The notes: generated by a model from the sequence alone, not told the origin. A stretch of DNA of 64,000 nt from Senegalia massiliensis (GCF_900626135.1 NZ_LR130786.1:1-64000), one strand, 5' to 3'. Shown: positions 1 to 9,160, numbered from the stretch's first letter. Program-made: numbers and translations.

Positions 1-205
1 GTGCTAGAGTTTCATGGAGTATTAATCCCGGTTTCCCGAGGCTATCCTCCTGTATAGGGCAGGTTTCCCACGCGTTACTCACCCGTCCGCCGCTAGAAAG
101 ATTAAAAAATCATCCGAAGAATCAATTCTAATTTTCTCGCTCGACTTGCATGTGTTAGGCGTGCCGCCAGCGTTCGTCCTGAGCCAGGATCAAACTCTCA
201 ATAAA
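1..205 (-). rRNA. 16S ribosomal RNA, 5' end (partial)
   Basis: The reverse complement carries the universal 16S 5' region: GAGTTTGATCCTGGCTCAG near 180-198, then the conserved GACGAACGCTGGCGG stretch and the CACATGCAAGTCGAGCGAG stretch. Only about the first 205 nt lie in the window; the gene continues leftward beyond base 1. The 5' end is placed by analogy with E. coli, where the AGAGTTTGATC primer site begins at position 8, so it may be off by a few bases. The leader at 206-355 contains TCTTTGAAAACTGAACA, a sequence typical of Firmicutes rRNA leaders. Confidence 0.97.
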
Positions 206-355
206 AATTTAAAGTTTGTTTTCCTTTGACCCAAAATTGAATCAAACGTTAGCTTAATTTAGCTTTATAATTTTACAACTTATAAGTTGTTGTTATCTAC
301 ACTGTTCAGTTTTCAAAGACCAATTTGTTGTCGCTGTTTGCTAGCGACTCTTAAT

Positions 356-384
356 ACTATATCAGGTTTCAAGTAGCTTGTCAA
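356..384 (-). promoter_or_regulatory. rRNA promoter, proximal (TTGACA-17-TATAGT)
   Basis: Read on the minus strand, a perfect -35 TTGACA (379-384) is separated by exactly 17 nt from TATAGT (356-361). It points into the 16S leader. The -10 and early transcribed region (TGATATAGTATTAAGAGTCG) is almost identical to that of the distal promoter at 454-482, the usual tandem P1/P2 arrangement of rRNA operons. Confidence 0.88.
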
Positions 385-453
385 GAACTTTTTTGTTTCC
401 TTTTAAATTCTTTTTTCTCTTTAGAAAGACAAGCTTTCCTGACGACTCTTAGT

Positions 454-482
454 ACTATATCAAAATATTTTCATATTGTCAA
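454..482 (-). promoter_or_regulatory. rRNA promoter, distal (TTGACA-17-TATAGT)
   Basis: On the minus strand TTGACA (477-482) and TATAGT (454-459) are spaced by 17 nt. It is followed by the same ACTAAGAGTCG initial region as the proximal promoter, one substitution apart. Together they form a tandem pair of sigma-A promoters for the leftward rRNA operon. Confidence 0.88.
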
Positions 483-521
483 CATCTTTTTTTAAAATAT
501 ATATATCCTATTATCTTAAAT

Positions 522-554
522 AAAAAAGATTAAGAATCAAAAGATTCTTAATCT
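522..554 (-). terminator. Rho-independent terminator of the ptb-iorA-iorB operon
   Basis: A perfect 12-bp stem (527-538 with 543-554) and 4-nt loop is followed on the minus strand by a run of T. It overlaps the iorB stop codon and insulates the operon from the rRNA promoters. Confidence 0.85.
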
Positions 555-1126
555 AAAAGTCCTTTCCCCATAGTAAATGCTTCTATATTTAAATCAACAT
601 ACTTTTCTTTTATGTTTTCCTTCAATATTTCATTCCATTCAACACCATCTATATTTATAAATTCAATTAATGCTCCAATCATTATAATATTCTGAGTTCT
701 TACATTTCCTAATTCTTTAGCAAGTTTAAATCCTTTTACTAGACTTACATTTGCTTTAGACTTTAAATCTTCTAATATATTTTCAGGATATTCTCTTTCA
801 CCTATTAAAATTGGAGCTGAAGGTATTTTATAATCATTTACTATTATTTTTCCTTCCGGTCTTAAATAATCTATCCACCTTGCTGCTTCCATTTGTTCAA
901 ATGCTACTATAACATCTGCTTGACCTTTACCTATTATAGGAGAATAAACCTTACTTCCATATCTTATTTGTGTAGTAACACTTCCCCCTCTTTGAGCCAT
1001 ACCATGTACTTCAGACATTTTAACGTCATAACCTGCACTTATTAAACCAGCAGACAAAATCTTACTAGCAAGAATAATTCCTTGTCCTCCAACTCCAACT
1101 AATAATACATTTTTTACTTTATCCAT
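548..1126 (-). CDS. iorB: Indolepyruvate ferredoxin oxidoreductase, beta subunit
   Basis: This is the gamma-type (2-oxoacid:ferredoxin oxidoreductase) domain subunit of the aryl-pyruvate oxidoreductase. The 192-residue protein begins with the family signature LLVGVGGQGIILASKIL and continues with the SEVHGMAQRGG motif around residue 40. With IorA it converts indolepyruvate and related aryl-2-oxoacids plus CoA to aryl-acetyl-CoA, CO2 and reduced ferredoxin in the cytoplasm, a step in fermentation of aromatic amino acids. It starts two bases after the iorA stop, with the AAGGTGGGTG ribosome binding site inside the end of iorA, so the two are translationally coupled. Length is normal for the family. 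Confidence 0.93.
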   Translation of the reverse strand: MDKVKNVLLVGVGGQGIILASKILSAGLISAGYDVKMSEVHGMAQRGGSVTTQIRYGSKVYSPIIGKGQADVIVAFEQMEAARWIDYLRPEGKIIVNDYKIPSAPILIGEREYPENILEDLKSKANVSLVKGFKLAKELGNVRTQNIIMIGALIEFINIDGVEWNEILKENIKEKYVDLNIEAFTMGKGLLD

Positions 1127-1128
1127 TT

Positions 1129-2901
1129 TTATTCACCCACCTTTTTAATTACATCAAAAGGACATATTTGTAAGCATACATCACAACCTACACACATATT
1201 TTCATCTATAATAGATCCTTTATCTTGTTCAAAAGATATTGCGGGACAACCAGATTTTAAGCACATTTTACATTTTCTACATTCAGTACTTTCTACAACA
1301 CATGCTTTTATATCAAGACCATAATCATCTATTTCTTCTTGTGTAGATTTCTTTAAAACACAAGGATACTTAGTTATAATAACCGAAGGAACATCTAACT
1401 TAAGAGACTCTTCAATTGCTTTCTTAGTTTCTGAAAGATCTAATGGATTAACTGTTTTTATATCTTTTACTCCTATAGATTCACATAATTTAGTTATATC
1501 TATTTGTGGTGCCTCTTCTCCCATCAGTGTATACCCTGTTCCTGGATTTTCTTGATGTCCTGTCATTCCTGTTATTCTATTATCTAGTATTATTGTCACA
1601 GAATTTCCTTTATTATATACAATATCTATTAACCCTGTAATACCTGAATGAAAAAATGTAGAGTCTCCAATAACTCCTACTACTTTTTTATTAATTCCAT
1701 TAACTTCGCATGCCTTGTTAAACCCATGACCAGCACTAATGCTAGAACCCATGCAGATACACGTGTCCATTGTGCTAAGAGGAGGAGCTGAACCCAATGT
1801 GTAACATCCAATGTCTCCTGTAACTACAACATTCTTCTTTTTACTTAATTCATAAAATAATCCTCTATGTGGACATCCTGCACACATAGTAGGAGGTCTA
1901 CCTATAATCATTTCTTCATTTTTATTAATTTTCTCTGCTTTTTTATTTAACAATGATTCACGTATTATATCTGGATTAAGTTCTCCAGTTAAAGGTATAT
2001 ATTCTTTTCCTATTACATTTATACCCATAGCCTTTATTTCTGTTTCTAAAAACGGCTCCAATTCTTCTATAACATACAGCTTTTCTACTTCAGATGCAAA
2101 GTTTTTAATTTTCTCCTTAGGTAATGGAAATGTAAAACCTAACTTTAAAAAAGATGCATTTTCACCAAATACCTCTTTGGCGTATTGATATGCAACACCA
2201 GAAGATATTACCCCTATTTTTTTATCATTCCACTCTATAGTATTTAAGTGTGTATTATTGCTATATTCTTCAAGCTTTATTAATCTATCTTCTAAATCAA
2301 TATGTAACTTTCTACCATTAGCTGGTGTAGCAACATATTTAGGTATGTTTTTTTCATATTGTTTTATTTCTACACTTTCTCTATTGTTCTCTTCAACTAA
2401 ACCTTTACTATGACATATTCTAGTAGTCAATCTTAATAATACAGGAATATTATATTTTTCACTTATCCTATATCCTTCCTTAACAAAATCTTTAGTCTCT
2501 TGACTATCACTTGGCTCTAGCATGGCTAGCTTTGCTGCTTTTGCATAATACCTATTGTCTTGTTCATTTTGAGAACTATGCATGCCAGGATCATCAGCAG
2601 ATATAATTACGCAACCTCCATTTACTCCAGTATATGCAAATGTAAATAAAGGATCTGCCGCTACATTAATACCTACATGCTTCATAGCAGCTAATGTTCT
2701 TGCCCCTGCAATAGAACCACCTATGGCTACTTCTAAAGCAACTTTCTCATTAGGTGACCATTCCGAATAAATTTCTTTATATTTAGAAACGTTTTCTAGT
2801 ATTTCAGTGCTGGGTGTACCTGGATACGCTGCTGCTAATGTTACCCCCGATTCATAAGCACCTCTAGCTACTGCTTCATTACCCGTTAAAAGTTTTTTCA
2901 T
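1129..2901 (-). CDS. iorA: Indolepyruvate ferredoxin oxidoreductase, alpha subunit
   Basis: Catalytic thiamine-pyrophosphate subunit of IOR, 590 residues, full length. The N-terminal pyruvate-oxidoreductase-type domain carries GNEAVARGAYESGV and AYPGTPSTEI near residues 8-35. The TPP-binding domain contains GDIGCYTLGSAPP near residue 365 and GDSTFFHSG further on. The C-terminus has two ferredoxin-type clusters: cysteines from about residue 541 (CRKCKMCLKSGCP) and from about 570 (CVGCDVCLQICP). An AAGGAG site lies 9 nt before the ATG. It is the middle gene of a three-gene minus-strand operon between a phosphate acyltransferase and iorB, which suggests that aryl-CoA made here is cashed in as acyl phosphate. 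Confidence 0.95.
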   Translation of the reverse strand: MKKLLTGNEAVARGAYESGVTLAAAYPGTPSTEILENVSKYKEIYSEWSPNEKVALEVAIGGSIAGARTLAAMKHVGINVAADPLFTFAYTGVNGGCVIISADDPGMHSSQNEQDNRYYAKAAKLAMLEPSDSQETKDFVKEGYRISEKYNIPVLLRLTTRICHSKGLVEENNRESVEIKQYEKNIPKYVATPANGRKLHIDLEDRLIKLEEYSNNTHLNTIEWNDKKIGVISSGVAYQYAKEVFGENASFLKLGFTFPLPKEKIKNFASEVEKLYVIEELEPFLETEIKAMGINVIGKEYIPLTGELNPDIIRESLLNKKAEKINKNEEMIIGRPPTMCAGCPHRGLFYELSKKKNVVVTGDIGCYTLGSAPPLSTMDTCICMGSSISAGHGFNKACEVNGINKKVVGVIGDSTFFHSGITGLIDIVYNKGNSVTIILDNRITGMTGHQENPGTGYTLMGEEAPQIDITKLCESIGVKDIKTVNPLDLSETKKAIEESLKLDVPSVIITKYPCVLKKSTQEEIDDYGLDIKACVVESTECRKCKMCLKSGCPAISFEQDKGSIIDENMCVGCDVCLQICPFDVIKKVGE

Positions 2902-2917
2902 AAATCTACACTCCTTT

Positions 2918-3811
2918 TTAAGATATTACGCTACCTAGTGCAATTGAGTTTAATTTTGTTTCATAGTCATCTGCTCTTGACACTAAGACTATAGGTACTT
3001 TTGCTCCCATTATAACACCTGCAGATTTTGCTTTAGCAAAATAAGTCAAACTTTTACCTATACCATTTCCCATTTCTATATTAGGTACAAGCAAAATATC
3101 AGTTTCACCTGCAATATTACTTTTGAATCCTTTAGTCTGAGCTGCTGATTTTGATATAGCTAAGTCTAATGCTAAAGGTCCTTCCACAATAACATTTTGA
3201 ACAAATTCTTTTTTCCATAATTCTTCTATATCTTTTGCATCAACAGTAGATTGCATTTTAGGATTCACCTTTTCTTTGGCAGAAAGACATGCTACATTAA
3301 CTTTTTTATATCCTAATCTTATCAATGCATTTGTTCCATTTTTTATTATAGATATTTTTTCTTCTACACTAGGATTTATATTCATACCTCCATCTGTTAA
3401 TGCAAGTAATTTATGATAACTAGGTATTTCGTATATCATTACATGACTTAATAAACTCTCTTCTCTCAACCCATATTCTTTATTTAAAACTTCTTTTAGT
3501 AATATTGAAGTGTCAATTAAACCCTTCATTATAAAATCAGCTTCACCTGCTTTTATAAGTTTCACAGCAGTCATTGCTGAATCTTTTATGTCTTTTGTTT
3601 GTATTTTTTTATATTTTTCTATATTAAGATTTAATTCTTTTGCAATTAACTGTGTTTTTATTATATCTCCAATCAATATAGGATCTATAATATCTAATTC
3701 TGCAGCTTCTACTATAGCTTTTAATAATTCTTTATCTTCACATGCTGCAATAGCAAGCTTTTTTGTTTTTTGATTTTGACTTTTTTTTATTAACTCTTTA
3801 ATTGTCTGCAT
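2918..3811 (-). CDS. Phosphate acetyl/butyryltransferase family protein
   Basis: A 297-residue PTA_PTB-family enzyme that exchanges CoA for phosphate on an acyl-CoA. Family landmarks include the N-terminal KLAIAACEDKELLKAIVEA segment, FIMKGLIDTSILLKEVL near residue 95, LALTDGGMNINP near 137 and GNGIGKSLTYFAKAKSAG near 250. Length fits phosphate butyryltransferase rather than the longer phosphate acetyltransferase. It is the first gene of the operon with iorA and iorB, so the likely physiological substrate is an aryl-acetyl-CoA or branched acyl-CoA; that is inferred from context. The ribosome binding site AAAGGGGAG is 9-nt complementary to the C-rich candidate RNA at 34841-34926. I do not assign ptb or pta as a symbol. 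Confidence 0.85.
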   Translation of the reverse strand: MQTIKELIKKSQNQKTKKLAIAACEDKELLKAIVEAAELDIIDPILIGDIIKTQLIAKELNLNIEKYKKIQTKDIKDSAMTAVKLIKAGEADFIMKGLIDTSILLKEVLNKEYGLREESLLSHVMIYEIPSYHKLLALTDGGMNINPSVEEKISIIKNGTNALIRLGYKKVNVACLSAKEKVNPKMQSTVDAKDIEELWKKEFVQNVIVEGPLALDLAISKSAAQTKGFKSNIAGETDILLVPNIEMGNGIGKSLTYFAKAKSAGVIMGAKVPIVLVSRADDYETKLNSIALGSVIS

Positions 3812-3940
3812 TAATTCTCCCCTTTCAATTGTTAATATTTAAATTAATTAAAGCTATTATATATATATTAGATATTTATTTTCTAATACCTTTTTTAAAT
3901 AATGAATTTAATTTTTAATTTTCTGTAATCTTTTGAAAAT

Positions 3941-3976
3941 AAAAAAGAAAAGAGTAAATTTACTCTTTTCTTTTTT
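3941..3976 (-). terminator. Terminator of the TPR gene
   Basis: A perfect 24-nt palindrome (947-970 within the 3900s) flanked by A-rich and T-rich runs, giving a stem followed by T residues on the minus strand. It overlaps the stop codon of the TPR gene. Confidence 0.75.
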
Positions 3977-5090
3977 CTATTTCTATCATACAAGCTTTAG
4001 TTACTTCATCTTCAGGATTTAATTCAAATGCTCTTTCTATATCTATTTCTGCTTTTTTTAGATTATTCATTTGTAAATATGACATTCCTCTATTGCATAA
4101 TATTTCTGATTCTTTAGGTTTTAATTCCAATGCTTTATCAAACTTATTTATAGCTTGTGTATATTTTTCTAAATTTGCATAACATAATCCAAGCTCATTT
4201 AAAGTATCCACTTGATTAGATTCAAATATCAACACCTTTTCAAAATACCGTACAGCTTCACTATACATTCCAAGTTGTCTATAAGCAAGTCCTACAAAAA
4301 ATAACAAATTCCACCAATCCCCATGATCTTCTACCAATGGAAGTAATTTTTCTAAACCTTCATTAGCTTTCCCTGTCAACACTAAATTATATCCTTCTTC
4401 ATATCTAACATCATCTTTCATAACTTCTAATTGTAATTTTACTTCATCTGTTAATTCATTCATTGAAGTCATACTAATAAATTTTCCCCATATAATTTCT
4501 GACTTCTTAAATTGCTTAATATTTCTATAGTGATATCCTAATTTATAATAAGCAAGACTAAAACTTGGATCTATATCTAATATAGTTTCAAATATATAAG
4601 TTGACTTTTTAAAAAATATATTTCCAGATTGACTTTCATTTTTATTATAGAATTCTATAGATTTATTTTCTAAAGCTAATCCATAACTATATAACGCTTT
4701 TACATTTTCTCTATCTATGTTTAATAAACTTCTTAAATATATAAGGGCTTCATCTACTTTATTATCATTTAACTTTTTTATACCTTCTGCTAATATATAT
4801 CCTTTAATATTAGCATCATATGAATACAAAAATTCTAAATATTTTTCTTTATGTTTAAATTTAGGATCTATACCAAGTAAATATATAATCCCATCTACCA
4901 TATATTTAACTTTAAGTTCTTCTACTTCTTTATTGCTTTTTATCTCTTTTGCTAAGTTTTTTACTATTAAAGGATAAGGAATAGTCTCATCTAATTCTAT
5001 TCCTTTAACTTCTAATTGTTCTTTATTTTTCAATTCAATAAAATAAATATTATCTGTTTTTGATTCAAAATATTCTTGTATAGTTTTCAT
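3960..5090 (-). CDS. Tetratricopeptide repeat protein
   Basis: A 376-residue cytoplasmic protein with no signal peptide or membrane segment. The C-terminal half has clear TPR units: NLLFFVGLAYRQLGMYSEA, TLNELGLCYANLEKYTQA and LCNRGMSYLQMNNLKKAEI, each with the G/A/Y spacing of the TPR helix pair. Another degenerate unit (LAYYKLGYHYRNIKQFKKS) lies near residue 185. The N-terminal 100 residues are not recognised. TPR proteins act as protein-interaction scaffolds; the partner is unknown. The ATG is preceded by AAAGGAG. The gene is 17 bp downstream of a GNAT acetyltransferase and probably cotranscribed with it. Confidence 0.85.
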   Translation of the reverse strand: MKTIQEYFESKTDNIYFIELKNKEQLEVKGIELDETIPYPLIVKNLAKEIKSNKEVEELKVKYMVDGIIYLLGIDPKFKHKEKYLEFLYSYDANIKGYILAEGIKKLNDNKVDEALIYLRSLLNIDRENVKALYSYGLALENKSIEFYNKNESQSGNIFFKKSTYIFETILDIDPSFSLAYYKLGYHYRNIKQFKKSEIIWGKFISMTSMNELTDEVKLQLEVMKDDVRYEEGYNLVLTGKANEGLEKLLPLVEDHGDWWNLLFFVGLAYRQLGMYSEAVRYFEKVLIFESNQVDTLNELGLCYANLEKYTQAINKFDKALELKPKESEILCNRGMSYLQMNNLKKAEIDIERAFELNPEDEVTKACMIEIEKRKE

Positions 5091-5107
5091 ATTAAACTCC
5101 TTTGTAT

Positions 5108-5593
5108 CTATAAAATTTTATGAAATATTATGTCATCTACATAGTGTCCTTTAGTTTCATCATAATGGTCCATATGAACAGATCCTGATATACTAAATCT
5201 TAATTTTAATAAAGTATTTAATGATGCATAATTATCATTATAAACATATGCTCGAACTATTTTTATACCATCATTTTTCATATCTTTTAATCCAAATTCA
5301 GTAAGTCTTTGAGCAATTTTTTTACCTCTTAATTTTTTTCTTACTGCTAAAGTTAAAAACGCACTATGATTCTCTTTACCTTTTCCTTTTATTCCCCTAA
5401 ATACTGCTATTAACTCCCCTTCATCTTCACAAATATATAAATAATTATTTTTATCTTCTAACATTTGCTTTACTTCATCTTTAGAGTTTACATCTACAAA
5501 TGTAACCTCCGCCTTCTCTTCTTTTAAATCATTAAAAAATTCATATACATCTAAAATATCTTTTTTATCCATGCTTCTAAATTCCAAGCCCAT
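5108..5593 (-). CDS. GNAT-family N-acetyltransferase
   Basis: A 161-residue single-domain acetyltransferase. The acetyl-CoA-binding motif A is visible as FLTLAVRKKLRGKKIAQRL (R-x-x-G-x-x-A type) near residues 80-100, followed by the NDNYASLNTLLKLRFSISG motif B region near 120. The substrate cannot be predicted. An AGGGGTATT site precedes the ATG. It lies between the TPR gene and a six-helix membrane protein on the same strand. Confidence 0.85.
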   Translation of the reverse strand: MGLEFRSMDKKDILDVYEFFNDLKEEKAEVTFVDVNSKDEVKQMLEDKNNYLYICEDEGELIAVFRGIKGKGKENHSAFLTLAVRKKLRGKKIAQRLTEFGLKDMKNDGIKIVRAYVYNDNYASLNTLLKLRFSISGSVHMDHYDETKGHYVDDIIFHKIL

Positions 5594-5655
5594 AATACCC
5601 CTCCAAACCTTATAGAATAGCTTATTATCTAAATCTCATATTATAAAATACTACT

Positions 5656-6417
5656 TTATTTATATAAATCTCTCATATATATTCTCTTCCTTCTAGTACT
5701 TGTACTAAGGTTTTCAAATAATACTCCTCTATAAATCATAACAAAAGAAAAAAGTATTTGTCCTATTATATATATTATAATTGAAGAAGTAGAAAAATTT
5801 AATCCTAAGCTAAAATTAATAGAGAATAAATTTAATAACAATCTTCCAGATAAAATATATAATAGAATCATAAATATAATATTAGGTATAAACCATTCTA
5901 ACCAGTTTTCCTTTATAAACTCAAATGCATAAACTATAGTTTCCCAAGGATCATAAAACTTTTGATAAAGAGATTCTGGAAGTGCATTTAAAAATATAAA
6001 TATAGCTAATGGTATAAGCATGGTAATAAAACTTCCTAAACTCCCAATCAAAGGTGATAAAATCATATTATATAATAAACTTGCAAGCCATCCAATTAAA
6101 AGTACACTATATACTTTACGAAGAAGAGCTGTAAAACCCATTTTAAAATCTTCTAAATCAAACTTCTCTACTCTAATTATATTTTGAAGTAAATATAAAT
6201 AATTAGAAATCATAGAAGCCATTGCAAGTGTTAAAACTATACCCCCTATTATTCTTAAAACCCCCATAAATAATGTGTTAACGACTATCCCTAATACAAT
6301 ATTTATAACTAAGTATGCTAATCCTGTAAGTATTAATGTCCAGTTTTTCGTCAACAGACGAATAGTCTTATTAAATGCATCTTTATTTAAATATAATAAG
6401 TCTTTTAATATAACCAT
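5656..6417 (-). CDS. Hypothetical six-helix integral membrane protein
   Basis: A 253-residue protein with about six predicted membrane segments: residues 28-50, 54-77, 101-117, 125-145, 171-188 and 211-233. I see no catalytic or transport signature and do not recognise the family with certainty; it resembles uncharacterised Firmicutes membrane proteins with glycerophosphoryl-diester-type membrane domains, but that is weak. It begins one base after the stop of the radical SAM gene, with that gene's end supplying the GAGGAG site, so the two are coupled. The C-terminus is basic (RRKRIYMRD), consistent with a cytoplasmic tail. Confidence 0.7.
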   Translation of the reverse strand: MVILKDLLYLNKDAFNKTIRLLTKNWTLILTGLAYLVINIVLGIVVNTLFMGVLRIIGGIVLTLAMASMISNYLYLLQNIIRVEKFDLEDFKMGFTALLRKVYSVLLIGWLASLLYNMILSPLIGSLGSFITMLIPLAIFIFLNALPESLYQKFYDPWETIVYAFEFIKENWLEWFIPNIIFMILLYILSGRLLLNLFSINFSLGLNFSTSSIIIYIIGQILFSFVMIYRGVLFENLSTSTRRKRIYMRDLYK

Positions 6418-6418
6418 T

Positions 6419-8194
6419 TTAACTCTCCTCTTCTAAAAATTCTTTTGTAATATCATAGACTTTTGACTTGGTAAAAACATTATTTTTTCCCTTATGTTCA
6501 AATAGATATACTTTTTTTACATATGATATATCTTCTTTGTCAAAAGTTTCTAAAAAGCTTCCAATATCAAATTTAAAACTTATAATTGAAATGTCTTTTA
6601 TTATTTTCTTAGCAGATAAACCTATATAACTTGGCAAATATTTTTTCAAATTATCATCTTTCTTTAAAAAATCATGACGAAGCTTTTTTATTTTATATTC
6701 ATCATAGAATTTAATGTAATTTGGCATTGATTTATTGTTATTGAAGATATAATCATATTTTAAAATATCATTAAATATATCATTATCTTTTTTAAAGTAA
6801 AATATAAAATATTCATACAGTATTTCATATAATTTCTTTAAACTATGAGATATAGTGTGATATCCTCGTTCTTCCCAGTAGCGAGAAAAATGTTCATAAA
6901 AATCAAAAGGATTGTCAAAATAATTTTTAATTATATAATTTATACTATTTTTAAAATTTAATTCATTTCCATATTTATCAACTAAATCTTCAATGATCTT
7001 AAGTTTTAAAATTTCATCATAACTTATAAATTTATTTTCCATAATTTCATAAGGTGGTGAATCATGAAACTTAAAACCATATTCTCTTGTTTTTTGTCTT
7101 AATTCAGATCCTTTTAATAGTTTCAAAAAACCTACTTGCAGTTTTTCAGGCTCCAAATTATATACATCATTAAATGAATTTTTAAAGCTATTATAATTTT
7201 CGTATGGAAGACCTACTATTAGATCTAGATGTTGATGAATATTTTTATAATTATTTATCTCTTTAACTACAAATGAAAGTTTATCAAAGTCAGTAGTTCT
7301 CCCTATAGCTTCTATAGTTTTTTTGTTTGTTGACTGTACCCCTATTTCAAATTGAAACATACCTTCAGGTACACTTTTTAAAAACTGTATCATTTCCCTA
7401 TCTAATAAATGAGCTGTTACTTCAAAATGAAAATTAATATTTTCAGGATTATTTTTCATTATATAAATCATTATTTCAATTGAATATTTTTTATCTGCAT
7501 TAAATGTTCTATCTACAAATTTAACTTGTTTCACTTTAGAATCTATAAGAAATTTTAAATCTTTTTTAACTCTATCAATTGAAAAAAATCTTACTCCTTT
7601 TATTGTAGAAGATAAGCAAAATTTGCAATTAAAAGGACAACCTCTTGATGTCTCATAATATATTATTTTATTTTTAAAGGAATTCATATTACTTATAAAT
7701 GGAGAAGGAATTTTATCTAAATTATTTATTAATGGCCTAGAAGCGTTTATTTTTATATTATCTCCAACTCTATATGCAAGACCTAATAAATCATCATACT
7801 TTTTATTTTTTATCATGTTAATAATAAGCTCTCTAAAGGTTTCTTCACCTTCACCATAAATTATAAAATCAATAAATTTATTATTATTCATTAATTGTTT
7901 TATATCAAAAGAAACTTCAGGACCACCAAGTATAATTTTCAAATCTGGTTTTACAATTTTTAATTTTTCACATATGGTAATAGTTTCTTTAAATCCCCAT
8001 ATATATGTAGAAAATGCCAATACATCTATATTTTTTTTGAAAATTTCTGATACTATAAAATTTAAATTTTGGTTTATTGTATATTCTTCTATATCTACAT
8101 TAATATTTAAATCTTTTATATATTCTTTTAAATATCTTATAGAGAGAGATGAATGTACAAACTTTGAATTAAGTGTTGTAATTAATAATTTCAT
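6419..8194 (-). CDS. B12-binding domain radical SAM protein (DUF4080 type)
   Basis: An N-terminal cobalamin-binding-like Rossmann domain (about residues 1-135, with ILGGPEVSFD and IIYGEGEETF) is followed by a radical SAM domain with the cluster motif C-x3-C-x2-C in TSRGCPFNCKFCLSS near residue 186, then a C-terminal DUF4080-like region. Proteins of this architecture are common in Clostridia and mostly uncharacterised; the reaction is unknown. I chose the ATG at 8194 rather than the GTG at 8203, because AGGAG overlaps the GTG and lies 8 nt before the ATG. It is coupled to the downstream membrane protein gene. Confidence 0.85.
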   Translation of the reverse strand: MKLLITTLNSKFVHSSLSIRYLKEYIKDLNINVDIEEYTINQNLNFIVSEIFKKNIDVLAFSTYIWGFKETITICEKLKIVKPDLKIILGGPEVSFDIKQLMNNNKFIDFIIYGEGEETFRELIINMIKNKKYDDLLGLAYRVGDNIKINASRPLINNLDKIPSPFISNMNSFKNKIIYYETSRGCPFNCKFCLSSTIKGVRFFSIDRVKKDLKFLIDSKVKQVKFVDRTFNADKKYSIEIMIYIMKNNPENINFHFEVTAHLLDREMIQFLKSVPEGMFQFEIGVQSTNKKTIEAIGRTTDFDKLSFVVKEINNYKNIHQHLDLIVGLPYENYNSFKNSFNDVYNLEPEKLQVGFLKLLKGSELRQKTREYGFKFHDSPPYEIMENKFISYDEILKLKIIEDLVDKYGNELNFKNSINYIIKNYFDNPFDFYEHFSRYWEERGYHTISHSLKKLYEILYEYFIFYFKKDNDIFNDILKYDYIFNNNKSMPNYIKFYDEYKIKKLRHDFLKKDDNLKKYLPSYIGLSAKKIIKDISIISFKFDIGSFLETFDKEDISYVKKVYLFEHKGKNNVFTKSKVYDITKEFLEEES

Positions 8195-8266
8195 CTTTTG
8201 CACTCCTAATTGGATAATGTTTTCTTCATATCATTATAATACTTTTTTATCATACCAGCAAATTCT

Positions 8267-8767
8267 CTATTTTTTATATCCTAAAACATGAAAAAAATTT
8301 ATCTCTTTTACGAAATAATTTGCTAAAGAATAATTATATCTATCATATGTATGGGTTGATATATAAATATTTTCTAAAGTTCTTGGACTTTTAATATCAA
8401 CTATAACTAGAGAATGTTCAAATACTATATCTGAATCAAAATTAAGTTGTACTATATCTCCTATTTCGACTTTATCAATATTACTTTTTTCTACAACTGG
8501 GCCTCTTCCAGTATTATTTTCCAAAAATTTTTTCAAATAATTTGCAGAAGTCCATGCAGGCGCTCTGTCATTTATATTGTTATAATACCATCCAGTCCAT
8601 CTATTGTAATTCATAGGACATCCTCCTGCATATAGCACTTGTGAAATAAAATTAGTACAATCTCCTCCTAAATCTTCAAAATTATAATATTTAGGATTTC
8701 TTTTAAAAGCCCACTTTTTAGCATATTGTTTTGCTTTTTCTCTATCATATTTATATAATATACTCAA
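8267..8767 (-). CDS. Putative amidase-domain protein (Amidase_6 type)
   Basis: The 166-residue protein matches the cysteine-amidase domain common in clostridia: YDREKAKQYAKKWAFKRNP at the start, the nucleophile region GGDCTNFISQVLYAGG near residue 35, and the general-base region FEHSLVIVD near residue 120. No signal peptide is present. I chose a TTG start at 8767 because GGGAGGGG lies directly ahead of it at 5 nt; the ATG at 8782 would sit inside that ribosome binding site. Members are thought to hydrolyse amide bonds in peptides or peptidoglycan; the substrate is unknown. Confidence 0.8.
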   Translation of the reverse strand: MSILYKYDREKAKQYAKKWAFKRNPKYYNFEDLGGDCTNFISQVLYAGGCPMNYNRWTGWYYNNINDRAPAWTSANYLKKFLENNTGRGPVVEKSNIDKVEIGDIVQLNFDSDIVFEHSLVIVDIKSPRTLENIYISTHTYDRYNYSLANYFVKEINFFHVLGYKK

Positions 8768-8927
8768 AACTACCCCTCCCATTAAAAAATACTCTTTAAA
8801 TATAATTTTATTCCAAATAAATAATAATTATTATTTATATTCCTTGTAAAAAAAAGAGGAATAATATACACTTTTGTAGAAAGATATTATATACAACTAT
8901 TTTATTAGTAATTATGAAAGGAGAAAA

Positions 8928-9125
8928 ATGATGCAAGAATTTGAAAAAATATCTATAGCTGAAATACCTAAAAAAGACATGCTACTTATATTAGAAGCAT
9001 TGCAATATACAGGTGAAAATAAGAATTTAGAGGAATATTTATCTTTGAAAAATAGTATTGTTAGTGAACTTAGTGAACTTGCAGATAGTTCTGAAGAAGA
9101 ATTTATAGATTACTTAAAAAAATAA
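8928..9125 (+). CDS. Hypothetical 65-residue protein
   Basis: A short acidic, helix-rich protein (MMQEFEKISIAEIPKKD at the N-terminus; run of Ser/Glu near the end). An AAAGGAGAAAA site precedes the ATG, and the ORF ends inside a perfect 40-nt palindromic terminator, so it looks like a real isolated gene on the plus strand. I do not recognise the family. It is convergent with the 324-residue hypothetical gene. Confidence 0.6.
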   Translation: MMQEFEKISIAEIPKKDMLLILEALQYTGENKNLEEYLSLKNSIVSELSELADSSEEEFIDYLKK

Positions 9126-9160
9126 ATTTAACACCCTAGTACTAGGGTGTTAAATTTATT
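9121..9160. terminator. Bidirectional terminator, perfect 40-nt palindrome
   Basis: The 20-bp arms (9121-9140 and 9141-9160) are perfectly complementary with no unpaired loop in the sequence. It contains the stop codons of both convergent flanking genes and has A-rich and T-rich outer ends, so it can act in both directions. Confidence 0.85.

Noticed and set aside
2582-2770. Plus-strand frame opposite iorA, and similar antisense frames throughout
   Set aside because: These lie fully inside well-identified genes on the other strand, lack ribosome binding sites and have the composition of reverse-strand shadows.
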